Assembly (NCBI GenBank): GCA_938022235.1
Contig: CALIEL010000241.1
Coordinates: 1-23,338 of the forward strand
DNA: 23,338 nucleotides
From: Oribacterium parvum
Lineage (GTDB): Bacteria > Bacillota > Clostridia > Lachnospirales > Lachnospiraceae
Direction of reading: 5' to 3'
Part shown: piece by piece, positions 1 to 8,163 of the stretch
Position numbering within the stretch: position 1 is the first letter of the stretch
Layout of the letters: the number at the start of each line of letters is the position of its first letter
Notes under the pieces: generated by a model
Database searches by the model: none
Seen by the model: the letters and a program-made list of their open reading frames with translations, nothing else
Told to the model about the DNA's origin: nothing
Translations under genes and position numbers: made by a program

Positions 1-633
1 ATGGACGAGCCTTTGTCCAATCTGGATGCTAAGCTAAGAATTGAGATGCGTACCGCCATTAAGCAATTACAAAACAGTATCGGCATCACCACGGTTTATG
101 TTACCCATGACCAGGAAGAGGCTATGGCGGTATCCGATAGAATTGCGGTATTTAACCATGGTGTGATTCAGCAAATCGGAACGCCCAAGGCTTTATATCA
201 AAGACCGGCCAACCTCTTTGTGGCGAACTTTATCGGTCACAGCAATGAGCTGGAAGGAAGCTTGACAAAGGAAAACGGTCAAATGGTGCTTTCTGTTTGT
301 GATGATTATTCCTTTGTTTTAAACAATGTGAAGGAAGAGCATTGTCAAGAGGGAGTGCTTCCGGTGAAGCTTGCAGTAAGACCGGAGGAGTGGATTATTC
401 AGGAAGAAACAGAACCGGGAATGGAAGGAACGATTATCGACAGCATTTTCTTAGGCTTAAATACCCACTATCTGATTCAGTTAAGTAACGGTAAAGAAGT
501 GGAGGCGGTGAAGGAATCCGAAATTGACTCTATTTTGCCAAAGGGAAAGAATGTAAAGCTGCAGATTAAGAGCCATAAAGTCAATGTTTTCTTGGAAGGC
601 GGCAGTGAAAATATTCTTCAGGGCGTGCTGTAG
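1..633 (+). CDS. ABC importer ATP-binding subunit, FbpC/PotA-type (3' part only)
   Basis: This is the C-terminal 210 residues of an ABC transporter ATPase. The gene is cut by the left edge: the first Met is the one in the Walker B end (MDEP), so Walker A, the Q-loop and the signature lie outside. Visible are the Walker B Asp/Glu (residues 2-3), the D-loop (SNLDAKLR) and the switch His (THDQEEAM, His36). From about residue 80 to 200 comes a beta-rich TOBE-like domain, typical of ATPases that power Fe3+, polyamine or phosphonate importers. It energises uptake at the inner face of the membrane. The permease gene starts 16 bases after its stop, so the two are one operon. The substrate cannot be named; ferric iron or a small organic ligand are the usual choices for this ATPase plus double-permease arrangement. 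Confidence 0.93.
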   Translation: MDEPLSNLDAKLRIEMRTAIKQLQNSIGITTVYVTHDQEEAMAVSDRIAVFNHGVIQQIGTPKALYQRPANLFVANFIGHSNELEGSLTKENGQMVLSVCDDYSFVLNNVKEEHCQEGVLPVKLAVRPEEWIIQEETEPGMEGTIIDSIFLGLNTHYLIQLSNGKEVEAVKESEIDSILPKGKNVKLQIKSHKVNVFLEGGSENILQGVL

Positions 634-649
634 GGGGAGGAGAGAACGG

Positions 650-2299
650 ATGAAAACAAACAAAAAATGGGAAATCTGGACCTTCATCTCTATGACCATC
701 TTAATCGTTTATCTGATTTTTATGATCTATCCCCTGTCTACCCTCCTTCGAAATTCTATGATTTTAAAGGATGGCGGCGTAGGCTTTGCAAACTTTCAGA
801 GCTTTTTTGCCAAAAGCTATAACTTACAAACGATTTATCATTCCTTTGCAGTGAGCTTTTGTGCCACCATTATTACTTTGATTGTAGGAATTCCCCTAGG
901 CTATTTTCATAGCTTTTATAAGATTCGAGGACAAAAGATTTTACAGATTTTTATTATCCTCTGCGGTATGTCTGCCCCTTTTATCGGTGCTTATTCCTGG
1001 ATTCTTCTAATGGGAAGAAACGGTTTGGTTACCCAGCTCTTTAAAAACCTCTTCGGGATTAAACTGCCTACCATTTACGGTTTCCGAGGCATTATGATTG
1101 TAGAGTGCATGCAGTTATACCCTCTGGTCTTCCTGTATTTCTCTGCAGCTTTAAAGAACATTGACAATACCCTTTTGGAAGCTTCGGAAAACATGGGTTG
1201 TTCCGGATGGAAGCGTTTCCTTACTTTGGTAATTCCTCTCTGCGCACCCTCCATTATTGCCGCAACCCTAATGGTATTTATGCGTGCCTTTGCAGATTTT
1301 GGAACCCCTCTGTTTATCGGGGAAGGCTATAAGACCTTTCCGGTGGAAATCTATAACTCTTTTATGAGTGAGACGGGATCGGATAAGCATTATGCATCGG
1401 CGGTAGCTGTGATTGCCATTGTGATTACCACCATCATTTTCCTGATTCAAAGATTCATTAACAGTCGTTTTTCTTTTTCCATGAATGCCTTGCATCCTAT
1501 TGAGAAGAAGCCGGCAAAGGGACTTAAAGGGATATTGATTCATCTGTATTGCTATCTTGTGGTGATTATTGCCTACGCACCTCAGGTTTATGTGATGTAT
1601 ACCTCCTTCCTGAAAACCAAAGGAAAGAGATTCCTGAAGGAATTTTCCGTACAGAGCTATATTGATGCCTGGAAGTTCCTGGACAATGCCATTCCCAATA
1701 CTTTCATCATTGCCGGAACATCCTTGATTCTGATTATTATCCTGAGTATCATGGTGGCCTATCTGGTGGTAAGAAGAAACAACTTTGCAAACAAGCTGAT
1801 TGATACCCTGTCCATGATTCCGTATGTTATTCCCGGATCTGTAGTGGGTATTTCTTTGGTACTGGCTTTCAGCAGAAAGCCTATTGTATTGGTGGGAACC
1901 TTTGCCATTATGATTGTGGCCTTGGTGATTCGAAGGAACTCCTATACCATACGTTCCTCCATCGCCATTTTACAGCAAATTCCTATGTCCATAGAGGAGG
2001 CGGCTATTTCTCTGGGCAGCAGCAAGATGAAGGCATTCTTTGCGGTGACTATGCCAATGATGATTAACGGTATTCTTTCCGGAGCCCTGCTTTCCTGGAT
2101 CAGTATTATTACGGAGCTGTCTTCCGGAATCATCCTGTATAACTATAGGACTACAACGCTGACGATTCAGATTTATACCTATGTTTCCAGAGGTTCTTAC
2201 GGTATTGCGGCAGCAATGGCGACTATTTTGAGCCTGATGACCAGCATTTCTTTGATTGGGCTGATGCTATACTCGAAGAATAAAAATGTGATGTTCTAA
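650..2299 (+). CDS. ABC importer permease with two fused transmembrane domains (FbpB-like)
   Basis: This is a 549-residue integral membrane protein with two consecutive inner-membrane permease domains, so one chain forms the whole channel. Each half carries the cytoplasmic EAA loop that docks to the ATPase: LLEASENMGCSG near residue 175 and IEEAAISLGSSK near residue 448, each followed by the usual proline-containing segment. The layout matches Fe3+ (FbpB/AfuB), 2-aminoethylphosphonate or related importers. An upstream ATG at 584 would overlap the ATPase gene and lacks a ribosome site. ATG 650 follows GGGGGAGGAGAG at good spacing and starts MKTNKKWEIW, so it is preferred. It is coupled to the ATPase gene just upstream; the binding protein is presumably further left. 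Substrate unknown. Confidence 0.9.
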   Translation: MKTNKKWEIWTFISMTILIVYLIFMIYPLSTLLRNSMILKDGGVGFANFQSFFAKSYNLQTIYHSFAVSFCATIITLIVGIPLGYFHSFYKIRGQKILQIFIILCGMSAPFIGAYSWILLMGRNGLVTQLFKNLFGIKLPTIYGFRGIMIVECMQLYPLVFLYFSAALKNIDNTLLEASENMGCSGWKRFLTLVIPLCAPSIIAATLMVFMRAFADFGTPLFIGEGYKTFPVEIYNSFMSETGSDKHYASAVAVIAIVITTIIFLIQRFINSRFSFSMNALHPIEKKPAKGLKGILIHLYCYLVVIIAYAPQVYVMYTSFLKTKGKRFLKEFSVQSYIDAWKFLDNAIPNTFIIAGTSLILIIILSIMVAYLVVRRNNFANKLIDTLSMIPYVIPGSVVGISLVLAFSRKPIVLVGTFAIMIVALVIRRNSYTIRSSIAILQQIPMSIEEAAISLGSSKMKAFFAVTMPMMINGILSGALLSWISIITELSSGIILYNYRTTTLTIQIYTYVSRGSYGIAAAMATILSLMTSISLIGLMLYSKNKNVMF

Positions 2300-2308
2300 G
2301 GAAAAAAG

Positions 2309-2400
2309 AAAAGTCCCTTGGAAAAATTGGGACTTTATTAGAAAAGTCCCTTGAAAAAGTTGAGAAAACTGGAAAAAGTCCCTTGAAAAAGTTGAAAGTA
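2309..2400 (+). repeat. Three imperfect 32-33 bp direct repeats
   Basis: The 12-mer AAAAGTCCCTTG occurs at 2309-2320, 2342-2353 and 2374-2385, with spacings of 33 and 32 bases. Copies 2 and 3 continue identically as AAAAAGTTGA. Copy 1 diverges into AAAATTGGGACTTT. The block lies directly behind the permease stop codon. There are only three short copies and the units are contiguous rather than repeat-spacer. Confidence 0.85.
2310..2340 (+). terminator. Weak hairpin after the permease gene
   Basis: AAAGTCCC (2310-2317) pairs with GGGACTTT (2329-2336) around an 11-base loop and is followed by TTA TTA. The U-tract is poor, so this could be a weak terminator or an mRNA 3'-end stabiliser. Its left arm is part of the first direct repeat. 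The stronger terminator lies about 110 bases downstream. Confidence 0.4.
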
Positions 2401-2444
2401 GCTTTTCTATGGGCTCACTATAGAGATTCGTCAGTATGTTGATG

Positions 2445-2476
2445 AGCACATCTTCTGAAAGAGGATGTGCTTTTTT
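2445..2476 (+). terminator. Strong intrinsic terminator before the sugar operon
   Basis: AGCACATCTTC (2445-2455) pairs with GAGGATGTGCT (2461-2471), an 11-bp stem with one G-U pair and a TGAAA loop. A run of six T follows (2471-2476). It closes the upstream transport operon and insulates the LacI-controlled promoter about 60 bases downstream. Confidence 0.88.
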
Positions 2477-2496
2477 CGTTGCATCAGAAAATCGCC

Positions 2497-2530
2497 TGAA
2501 ACAGTTGAAAATATAATGAAACAACTGAAA
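2497..2530. promoter_or_regulatory. Pair of phased 14-bp repeats upstream of the sugar-operon promoter
   Basis: TGAAACAGTTGAAA (2497-2510) and TGAAACAACTGAAA (2517-2530) match at 12 of 14 bases and start exactly 20 bases apart, about two helical turns. Their cores CAGTTG and CAACTG are reverse complements, so the element is also an inverted repeat. It sits just upstream of the proposed -35 (2536). It is a candidate operator or activator site, possibly for the LacI protein encoded next. It lacks the central CG dyad usual for LacI operators. Confidence 0.4.
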
Positions 2531-2535
2531 CAATA

Positions 2536-2563
2536 TTGACTAAGATTAAACATTATATACAAT
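2536..2563 (+). promoter_or_regulatory. Putative sigma-A promoter of the LacI/sugar operon
   Basis: TTGACT (2536-2541) and TACAAT (2558-2563) each match the consensus at 5 of 6 bases, with a 16-base spacer. The position is 65 bases before the LacI start. A second TATAAT at 2594-2599 has no convincing -35 and could be an alternative -10. Confidence 0.5.
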
Positions 2564-2627
2564 AAAATCTATAAATTACAATTATTATTTACATATAATA
2601 CACTAGAAAGAAGAGAAACATTAATAT

Positions 2628-3635
2628 ATGGCAAATAATGATAGAAAAGAAATTTCAGCAACAATCAGAGATGTTGCCAAAGCTGCCGGCGTTTCCCCTG
2701 CTACTGTTTCAAGATATTATTCCGGAAGTAGCGTAGTAGGAACGGAACTTAGTAATCAAATCGAAAATGCGGCAGAAAAGCTTGGCTATATTCATAAATA
2801 TAGAAAAAGAAAGGATAGAGGGGTTATTGCTCTGTTGCTCTCGGATTTAGAGCTATCATTTTATGGAGATGTAGTAAAAGAAATTTTAGAACAGTTATCA
2901 AGGTATAGGTATCGCTTGATTATCATTCCGTATTCCAATGAAGAAAGTGACTATAAGCATTTTATTACGGAAATGAATATCGAAGGTGTTATTTATCTAG
3001 ATGAAAATATTAACCCGGATATTTTAAAGTATATTCATTCAAAAAACATAAAAACCATTATGTGTGGCGGTGTTTCCCAAAATGATAAGGTGGAATCGGT
3101 ACATGTTAATGATTTGCTTGCGGCCTACGAAGGGATGAAATATCTTATCAAGTTAAAACATGAAAGGATACTGGTTCTTTCTGATTTTGAGAATAAAATA
3201 GGATCTACTTTTCAAAGATTAATGGGATGCAGAAAAGCCTTAGAAGAGTATTCTCTTCAAGGTCAAGAGGAGCTTATTGCTTATGGGAAAATGACTTATG
3301 AAATGGGATATCGTTTGACTGAAAAAATGCTTAAAGCAAAAAAAGATTTTACCGCAGTGTTTGCATTTAGTGACGAGATGGCAATGGGTGCCATTAAAGC
3401 ATTAATTGCAAACGGCTTAGAGGTTCCAAGGGATATTTCGGTTTTGGGCTTTGATGATATAGCTTTTGCAGAAAAATACAATCCGCCATTGACTACGATT
3501 CACCAACCTATTAAAGCCTTTGTTACACAGTGTTTGGATTTTTTTATGAATGAAACAGAGCATAAAACTTTAGATATTATGTTCCCCTTTAGAATAATAG
3601 AGAGGAGCACATGTGCGGAAAATAAAAGGGTATAG
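2628..3635 (+). CDS. LacI-family transcriptional regulator
   Basis: This 335-residue protein has a normal length for the family. Residues 12-60 form the LacI DNA-binding head: a helix-turn-helix (TIRDVAKAAGVSPATVSRYY) and the following hinge-side helix (AAEKLGYI). The rest is the periplasmic-binding-protein-like effector domain, including the typical C-terminal stretch DISVLGFDDIAFAEKYNPPLTTIHQP. It probably represses the sugar operon that begins 38 bases after its stop and is released by a sugar or sugar phosphate. The ribosome site is weak (AGAAGAG), in keeping with low expression. Effector not predictable. The gene is AT-rich compared with the transport operon upstream. Confidence 0.95.
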   Translation: MANNDRKEISATIRDVAKAAGVSPATVSRYYSGSSVVGTELSNQIENAAEKLGYIHKYRKRKDRGVIALLLSDLELSFYGDVVKEILEQLSRYRYRLIIIPYSNEESDYKHFITEMNIEGVIYLDENINPDILKYIHSKNIKTIMCGGVSQNDKVESVHVNDLLAAYEGMKYLIKLKHERILVLSDFENKIGSTFQRLMGCRKALEEYSLQGQEELIAYGKMTYEMGYRLTEKMLKAKKDFTAVFAFSDEMAMGAIKALIANGLEVPRDISVLGFDDIAFAEKYNPPLTTIHQPIKAFVTQCLDFFMNETEHKTLDIMFPFRIIERSTCAENKRV

Positions 3636-3673
3636 ATATAAAAGAAATGAATCCAAGAGAAAGGAGAAAATAA

Positions 3674-4510
3674 ATGCCGAACTACCAAAGAATACTTCTT
3701 TTTAGAACAATAAAGATCATTTTATTAGCTGTTTTCACTCTAATATCGATTGCTCCTTTGGCATGGATTTTACTTTCTTCCTTTAAAACAAATCGAGAAA
3801 TTATGCTTTCTGCATTTTCGCTTCCTTCGAGCTTTGATTTTAAAGGATACCGAGTTGCGCTGGAGGTGTCTCCAATACTTCGGTTTTATGGAAACAGCCT
3901 AATCATTGCTACTGCAAGTACAATATTAAATCTTTTGTTTGTGTCCATGACCGCATATGTATTTGCAAGGTTCGAATTTAAAGGAAGAGCCCTTATGGCG
4001 TTAATGATTTCTTCTTCCCTATTGATTCCAAGCTCTGCACTCCTTATGCCGATTTACAGGATAATGGTGAGTATTCATCTGTTTGATACGATTATCGGAT
4101 TGATTTTAGTGCATACTGCTTTGGGGTTACCAACATCCTTCTTTGTTATTCGAAGTTACTTTCAAAGTATTCCGAAGGAATTGGAAGAGGCGGCATATAT
4201 TGATGGCTGCGGATATATGAAAACATTTTTTGTAATTGTACTTCCGTTGGCGAAGTCAGGATTGTCTACCGTTGCCGTGTTGCAGTTTTTAATGTCATGG
4301 AATGAATTTATGTTTGCCTTGGTTTTGACAAAGTCAGAAAAAGTAAGAACATTACCCTTAGCGCTAAATTATTTTACTACGCAGTTTTCGTTCAATTATA
4401 CGGCACTTTTTGCAGCCCTTACGATGGTCATTCTTCCCAGTATTATTATTTATATTATCTTACAAGAACAAGTGACGCAAAGTATGGTCACCGGAGCGAT
4501 AAAAGGTTAA
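3674..4510 (+). CDS. Carbohydrate ABC transporter permease, MalG type
   Basis: This 278-residue membrane protein has about six hydrophobic segments. It has the CUT1 sugar-permease N-terminus (APLAWILLSSFKT) and the EAA loop at about residues 168-192 (ELEEAAYIDGCGYMKTF), which contacts the ATPase. The ATG follows AAAGGAG at proper spacing. It pairs with the MalF-type permease encoded two genes downstream, on the other side of the binding protein; this split order is less common than adjacent permease genes. The binding-protein gene begins 13 bases after its stop, so co-translation is likely. The sugar is unknown; the downstream GH4 enzyme suggests a glycoside. Confidence 0.93.
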   Translation: MPNYQRILLFRTIKIILLAVFTLISIAPLAWILLSSFKTNREIMLSAFSLPSSFDFKGYRVALEVSPILRFYGNSLIIATASTILNLLFVSMTAYVFARFEFKGRALMALMISSSLLIPSSALLMPIYRIMVSIHLFDTIIGLILVHTALGLPTSFFVIRSYFQSIPKELEEAAYIDGCGYMKTFFVIVLPLAKSGLSTVAVLQFLMSWNEFMFALVLTKSEKVRTLPLALNYFTTQFSFNYTALFAALTMVILPSIIIYIILQEQVTQSMVTGAIKG

Positions 4511-4523
4511 GGAAGGAGAAATT

Positions 4524-5834
4524 ATGAAAAAAGTAGTTAGGAAGTCATTGTCTCTGCTATTAGCAGGAACGGTATGTTTTGGAGGGCTGACAGCTTGCTC
4601 TCCTTCTTCAAAAGAAGCATCCGGCACCGAAGCAAAGGGGCAAGAGGCAAGCAAAGAAGGTCAAGTAGAAATCACCTTTGCCACATCCTGGGTTGGGGTT
4701 AGCTCGTCAAAGGAATGGTTTCATAATAGACTGGACGCTTTCAATAAGGAATATGGCAGTGAAATCAAAGTGAATGTTGAGGAAATTGCCGGAGATCAGG
4801 CTTATGTAGATAAGATGAAAGTCTTGTACAGTTCAGATGCATTGCCGGATGTGATTGCGGCAGGAGGCTATAACTTAATTGATACGATGCAGGATAAATT
4901 TGTGGATTTAACACCTTACATCGATGAAGAGTGGAAAAATTCCATTGATGAAAAATGCTGGGAAGTCAATTCTCGTGATGGGAAGATTTACGGGGCTCCC
5001 ATTTCTAAGCAGGTTATCGGCTATTTTTATAATAAAGATTTGTTTAAAAAGGCGGGTATAGAAAAACCTGCAAGCACTTGGGAAGAGTTTTTCCAGAACT
5101 GCGATAAATTAAAGGCTGCCGGCATTACTCCTTTATCTATGGATACGGCAGATTCCGGATGGGTAACTTCTCTTATGCTTGGTGCCATAGTTGGACAGAC
5201 CGAGGAAGGGGAAAAGTTTATGAATACAAGCCTTCCCAAGGATTATAATCAAGAATATTTTGTAAATGCGGTTTCTGATATCCAAAAGATGTTTAACGAG
5301 TATACCTCTACAGATGCCATTGGCGGTGCTTATGAGAATGCAGCCGGAAATTTCTTTACGGAGCAAACTGCTATCATAGCGAATGGACCTTGGATGGTGG
5401 GGGATTTTTATGACACGGATAAGGTGGAAGAGGGCTTTGCAGACAAGATTGGCGTAGCTGCTTTTCCCGGAGATCTTATGTATGATGCAGGAAAGATTGG
5501 TTTTAATGTAGCGGCTAAGACAGAAGAAAAAAGAAAGGCAGCAGCTACTTTTGTGAAGTTTATGACCAATGAGGACAGTCAAAAAGCTAATGTGGAAATT
5601 ACCGGTGAAATTCCCTGCTTAAAGAAAGAAGTAGACTCTAAGGTATATCCGTTGGTTCAGGAAACCATCCACTTGGCCAATACAGCAAAGAGACATATCA
5701 ATGACTTTCAGTCTTTATGGTTTGCCAATGTAGTGGATGAAGTGAGCGTGGAATATCCTTTATTGGCTCAAAACAAGATTACTGCGGAAGAATTTGCAAA
5801 AAAATTAACGGAAGCAGCCCAGAAGAATCAGTAA
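4524..5834 (+). CDS. Sugar ABC transporter substrate-binding lipoprotein (family 1)
   Basis: This 436-residue extracellular solute-binding protein has a basic start (MKKVVRK), a hydrophobic core and the lipobox LTAC. Cys25 is the lipidation site and is followed by a Ser/Glu-rich tether. The mature part shows the family-1 fold: early TFATSW strand, central AGIEKPASTWEEF, and ANGPWMVGDFYD near residue 290. It is tethered outside the membrane, captures the sugar and passes it to the two permeases encoded on either side. A GGAAGGAG ribosome site precedes the ATG at 4524. Ligand identity cannot be read from the sequence. Confidence 0.95.
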   Translation: MKKVVRKSLSLLLAGTVCFGGLTACSPSSKEASGTEAKGQEASKEGQVEITFATSWVGVSSSKEWFHNRLDAFNKEYGSEIKVNVEEIAGDQAYVDKMKVLYSSDALPDVIAAGGYNLIDTMQDKFVDLTPYIDEEWKNSIDEKCWEVNSRDGKIYGAPISKQVIGYFYNKDLFKKAGIEKPASTWEEFFQNCDKLKAAGITPLSMDTADSGWVTSLMLGAIVGQTEEGEKFMNTSLPKDYNQEYFVNAVSDIQKMFNEYTSTDAIGGAYENAAGNFFTEQTAIIANGPWMVGDFYDTDKVEEGFADKIGVAAFPGDLMYDAGKIGFNVAAKTEEKRKAAATFVKFMTNEDSQKANVEITGEIPCLKKEVDSKVYPLVQETIHLANTAKRHINDFQSLWFANVVDEVSVEYPLLAQNKITAEEFAKKLTEAAQKNQ

Positions 5835-5893
5835 AATATAAGCTAATTGATGATGCTAAGACTGTTTCCGGCAATAGGAAGGTGAGGAATACT

Positions 5894-6772
5894 ATGCAAT
5901 CAAGGAACAAGAAATGGATGATTATACTTTTTTCTTTACCGACAATGATACTGTTTATGATGTTGTATCTTGTTCCTATGCTCATCGTGTTTATAACTTC
6001 CTTTTTTGAGTGGAAATCCGGTGGTGTATTTCATCCGGTGGGGCTCAAGAACTATCTCCTTGGCTTTACAGCAGATCCCAGAATGCTTCAATCTATCTTT
6101 AACACAGTGATTTGGACTATATTGCAAGGCATAATTCATGTATTTATAGGAACAGTTTTAGCATTGATATTAGCCAAGCGTTTTCGAGGATGGAAGATTT
6201 TTAGAACCATTTTTATGATTCCCAATGTAATCTCCTCTGCGGCATTAGCGGTTATCTTTTTAAATGTTTTTAATGCAAAATATGGACTGGTAAATTCTTT
6301 TTTGTCATCAATACTAGGTAAGCCAATTACGAAAAACTGGTTTTTTGATCCGAATAGTGCCTTTTTTACGGTAACAAGCATGTGGTTACTCTATTCAGGT
6401 ATGATTGTCATTATCGTTCTTGCAGGGCTGTTTTCTATTCCTGAGGATATTTATGAGGCGGCAAAGATTGACGGTGCATCTGATTTTGTTATGGACATCA
6501 GCATTAGATTGCCTTTGATTCGTCCGGTCCTTGGGACAGCGGTAATTATTGCGGCTACAAGTATGCTAAGAGAATTTGAGTTAATTTTCTTGACGACAAA
6601 TGGAGGCCCGGGAGATTTAACGTTAAACTTGCCGCTATATTTGTACAAAACAAGTCTGAAAGAAAGTAATTATGGTTATGCCAATATGATGGGCGTTGTA
6701 CTAATCATCACCGGAGTTCTATGCGTATTCTTTATCAATAAAATATTCAAGATGAATGAAACAGATATGTAA
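5894..6772 (+). CDS. Carbohydrate ABC transporter permease, MalF type
   Basis: This 292-residue membrane protein is the partner of the MalG-type permease encoded upstream. It shows LYLVPMLIVFITSFFEW in the first transmembrane region and the EAA loop EDIYEAAKIDGASDF near residues 185-200. A GTG at 5882 is in frame, but the purine-rich AAGGTGAGG sits just before ATG 5894, so 5894 is the better start. The stop codon overlaps an ATG at 6772 of the next frame; the GH4 gene more likely starts at 6799. No ATPase gene occurs in this operon, so the complex must borrow one, as in MsmX-type systems. Confidence 0.93.
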   Translation: MQSRNKKWMIILFSLPTMILFMMLYLVPMLIVFITSFFEWKSGGVFHPVGLKNYLLGFTADPRMLQSIFNTVIWTILQGIIHVFIGTVLALILAKRFRGWKIFRTIFMIPNVISSAALAVIFLNVFNAKYGLVNSFLSSILGKPITKNWFFDPNSAFFTVTSMWLLYSGMIVIIVLAGLFSIPEDIYEAAKIDGASDFVMDISIRLPLIRPVLGTAVIIAATSMLREFELIFLTTNGGPGDLTLNLPLYLYKTSLKESNYGYANMMGVVLIITGVLCVFFINKIFKMNETDM

Positions 6773-6798
6773 TGGTTTGCAAAGGAAGGAGTTTTGTC

Positions 6799-8163
6799 AT
6801 GAAAATAGCGGTTATAGGCGGTGGGGGAGTAAGATCCATCTTTTTGGCAAAAAGCCTTATGCAGCAGGCAAAAAGATTAGGAATTAAGCACATCGTTTTC
6901 ATGGATAACGATTCCAGAAAGCTCAATATCTTTGGGAAAATGTCTGCTAAGATTGCCAAGTTAATTAACCCGGATGTAGAATTTGAAATCACAAGCAATC
7001 CGGAACTTGCCATTAAGAATGCAGATTACATTATCACTACTATACGAGTTGGTGGTGATGAGATGCGAGTTCGTGATGAGAGAGAAGCTTTATCCCTGGG
7101 AATCTTAGGACAGGAGACAACCGGAGCAGCAGGCTTGTCCTTTGCCATGCGCTCAATCCCTGCCTTACAGGAGTATTGTGAGCTGGCGAGAAAAATAGCC
7201 TCTCCGGATGTTAAGATATTTAATTTTACGAATCCGGCAGGAGTGGTATCTCAGACTTTAAGGGACTTGGGATATAATTTTACCTTTGGTATCTGTGATG
7301 CTCCAAGCGGCTTGCTGAGATCCTTCGCTAAGTTATATGATGTGAGCCCGGATCGAATCACAGGAGACTGCTATGGCTTAAATCATCTTTCCTACTTTAA
7401 TAGTATAAAATTGGATGGAAAGGAGATCTTACCGGAGCTCCTTAAGAATCCGGATATCTATAAAAAAACGGATATGCGAGTGTTTAAGCCTGACCTTGTA
7501 AATCACTTCTCCTGTGTACTAAATGAATATTTGTATTATTTTTATTTCAGAGAGGAAGCGGTAGAGAACATTCTAAAAGCAGGAATTACAAGGGGAGAAG
7601 TTATCAGAGACATCAACGAACAGATGCTTCAAGAACTGGAGAAAATGGATGTGGATCAAGACTTTGAAGCTTGCCTGAAAGTTTTTGAAAAATGGTATGG
7701 GAAAAGAGAATTGGCCTATATGTCAAATGAAACAGGTGTAAAGAGAGAAGAGTCAGAATACCATTTTGATATTTACTCTCCTGATGAAGGGGGATATGCC
7801 GGGGTAGCGCTTCGGTATATAGAGGCTGTAGGTGAACAGCAGGATAAAGAAATGATTCTCTGTGCGCCAAATGAGGGCGCTATTCCGGGATTGCGGGATG
7901 ATGATGTTGTGGAGCTTACATGTACTATTCATAAGGGGAATATCTTGACACATAAGGTTAATCCTGATCCGATTCCCATGACCTTGATTCGACAAGTAAA
8001 AGAATATGAGAGGTTGGCATCCTATGCGATAAGGAATCGGAGTATCGCTGCAGCGATAGATGCGCTAATGGTGCATCCACTGGTAAACTCCTATTCTTAT
8101 GCTAAAAAGCTTGTGAACAGATACATTGATCTTAACCAGGACTATATTGGAGGGTGGCACTAA
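6799..8163 (+). CDS. GH4-family NAD/Mn-dependent glycosidase, 6-phospho-beta-glucosidase-like
   Basis: This is a 454-residue cytoplasmic GH4 enzyme. The family cleaves glycosides by NAD+-dependent oxidation and elimination with a divalent metal. Visible features are the N-terminal Rossmann loop (VIGGGGVRS), IRVGG at 82-86, LGQETTGAAG at 103-112, NFTNPAG at 142-148, metal-ligand Cys166 (GICDAP) and His196 (GLNHLSY). NFTNPAG rather than NYSNPA resembles the 6-phospho-beta-glucosidase side of the family. ATG 6772 overlaps the previous stop, but ATG 6799 has AAAGGAAGGA eight bases upstream and begins at the Rossmann strand, so 6799 is chosen. The kinase gene overlaps its stop by one base. The importer brings in unphosphorylated sugar, so the true substrate is open: it may be phosphorylated inside or be a plain glycoside. 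Confidence 0.9.
   Translation: MKIAVIGGGGVRSIFLAKSLMQQAKRLGIKHIVFMDNDSRKLNIFGKMSAKIAKLINPDVEFEITSNPELAIKNADYIITTIRVGGDEMRVRDEREALSLGILGQETTGAAGLSFAMRSIPALQEYCELARKIASPDVKIFNFTNPAGVVSQTLRDLGYNFTFGICDAPSGLLRSFAKLYDVSPDRITGDCYGLNHLSYFNSIKLDGKEILPELLKNPDIYKKTDMRVFKPDLVNHFSCVLNEYLYYFYFREEAVENILKAGITRGEVIRDINEQMLQELEKMDVDQDFEACLKVFEKWYGKRELAYMSNETGVKREESEYHFDIYSPDEGGYAGVALRYIEAVGEQQDKEMILCAPNEGAIPGLRDDDVVELTCTIHKGNILTHKVNPDPIPMTLIRQVKEYERLASYAIRNRSIAAAIDALMVHPLVNSYSYAKKLVNRYIDLNQDYIGGWH

Noticed and set aside
2309..2400. Possible CRISPR array
   Set aside because: Only three short copies, no unique spacers between equal repeats, and no cas genes in the window.
2412..2426. CTCACTATAG resembling a T7 phage promoter core
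   Set aside because: Only the core bases match, the upstream part of the promoter is absent, and no phage genes are near.
5133..5582. 149-residue minus-strand open frame in the binding-protein gene
   Set aside because: Antisense to a clear lipoprotein gene, and the sequence looks like a random translation.
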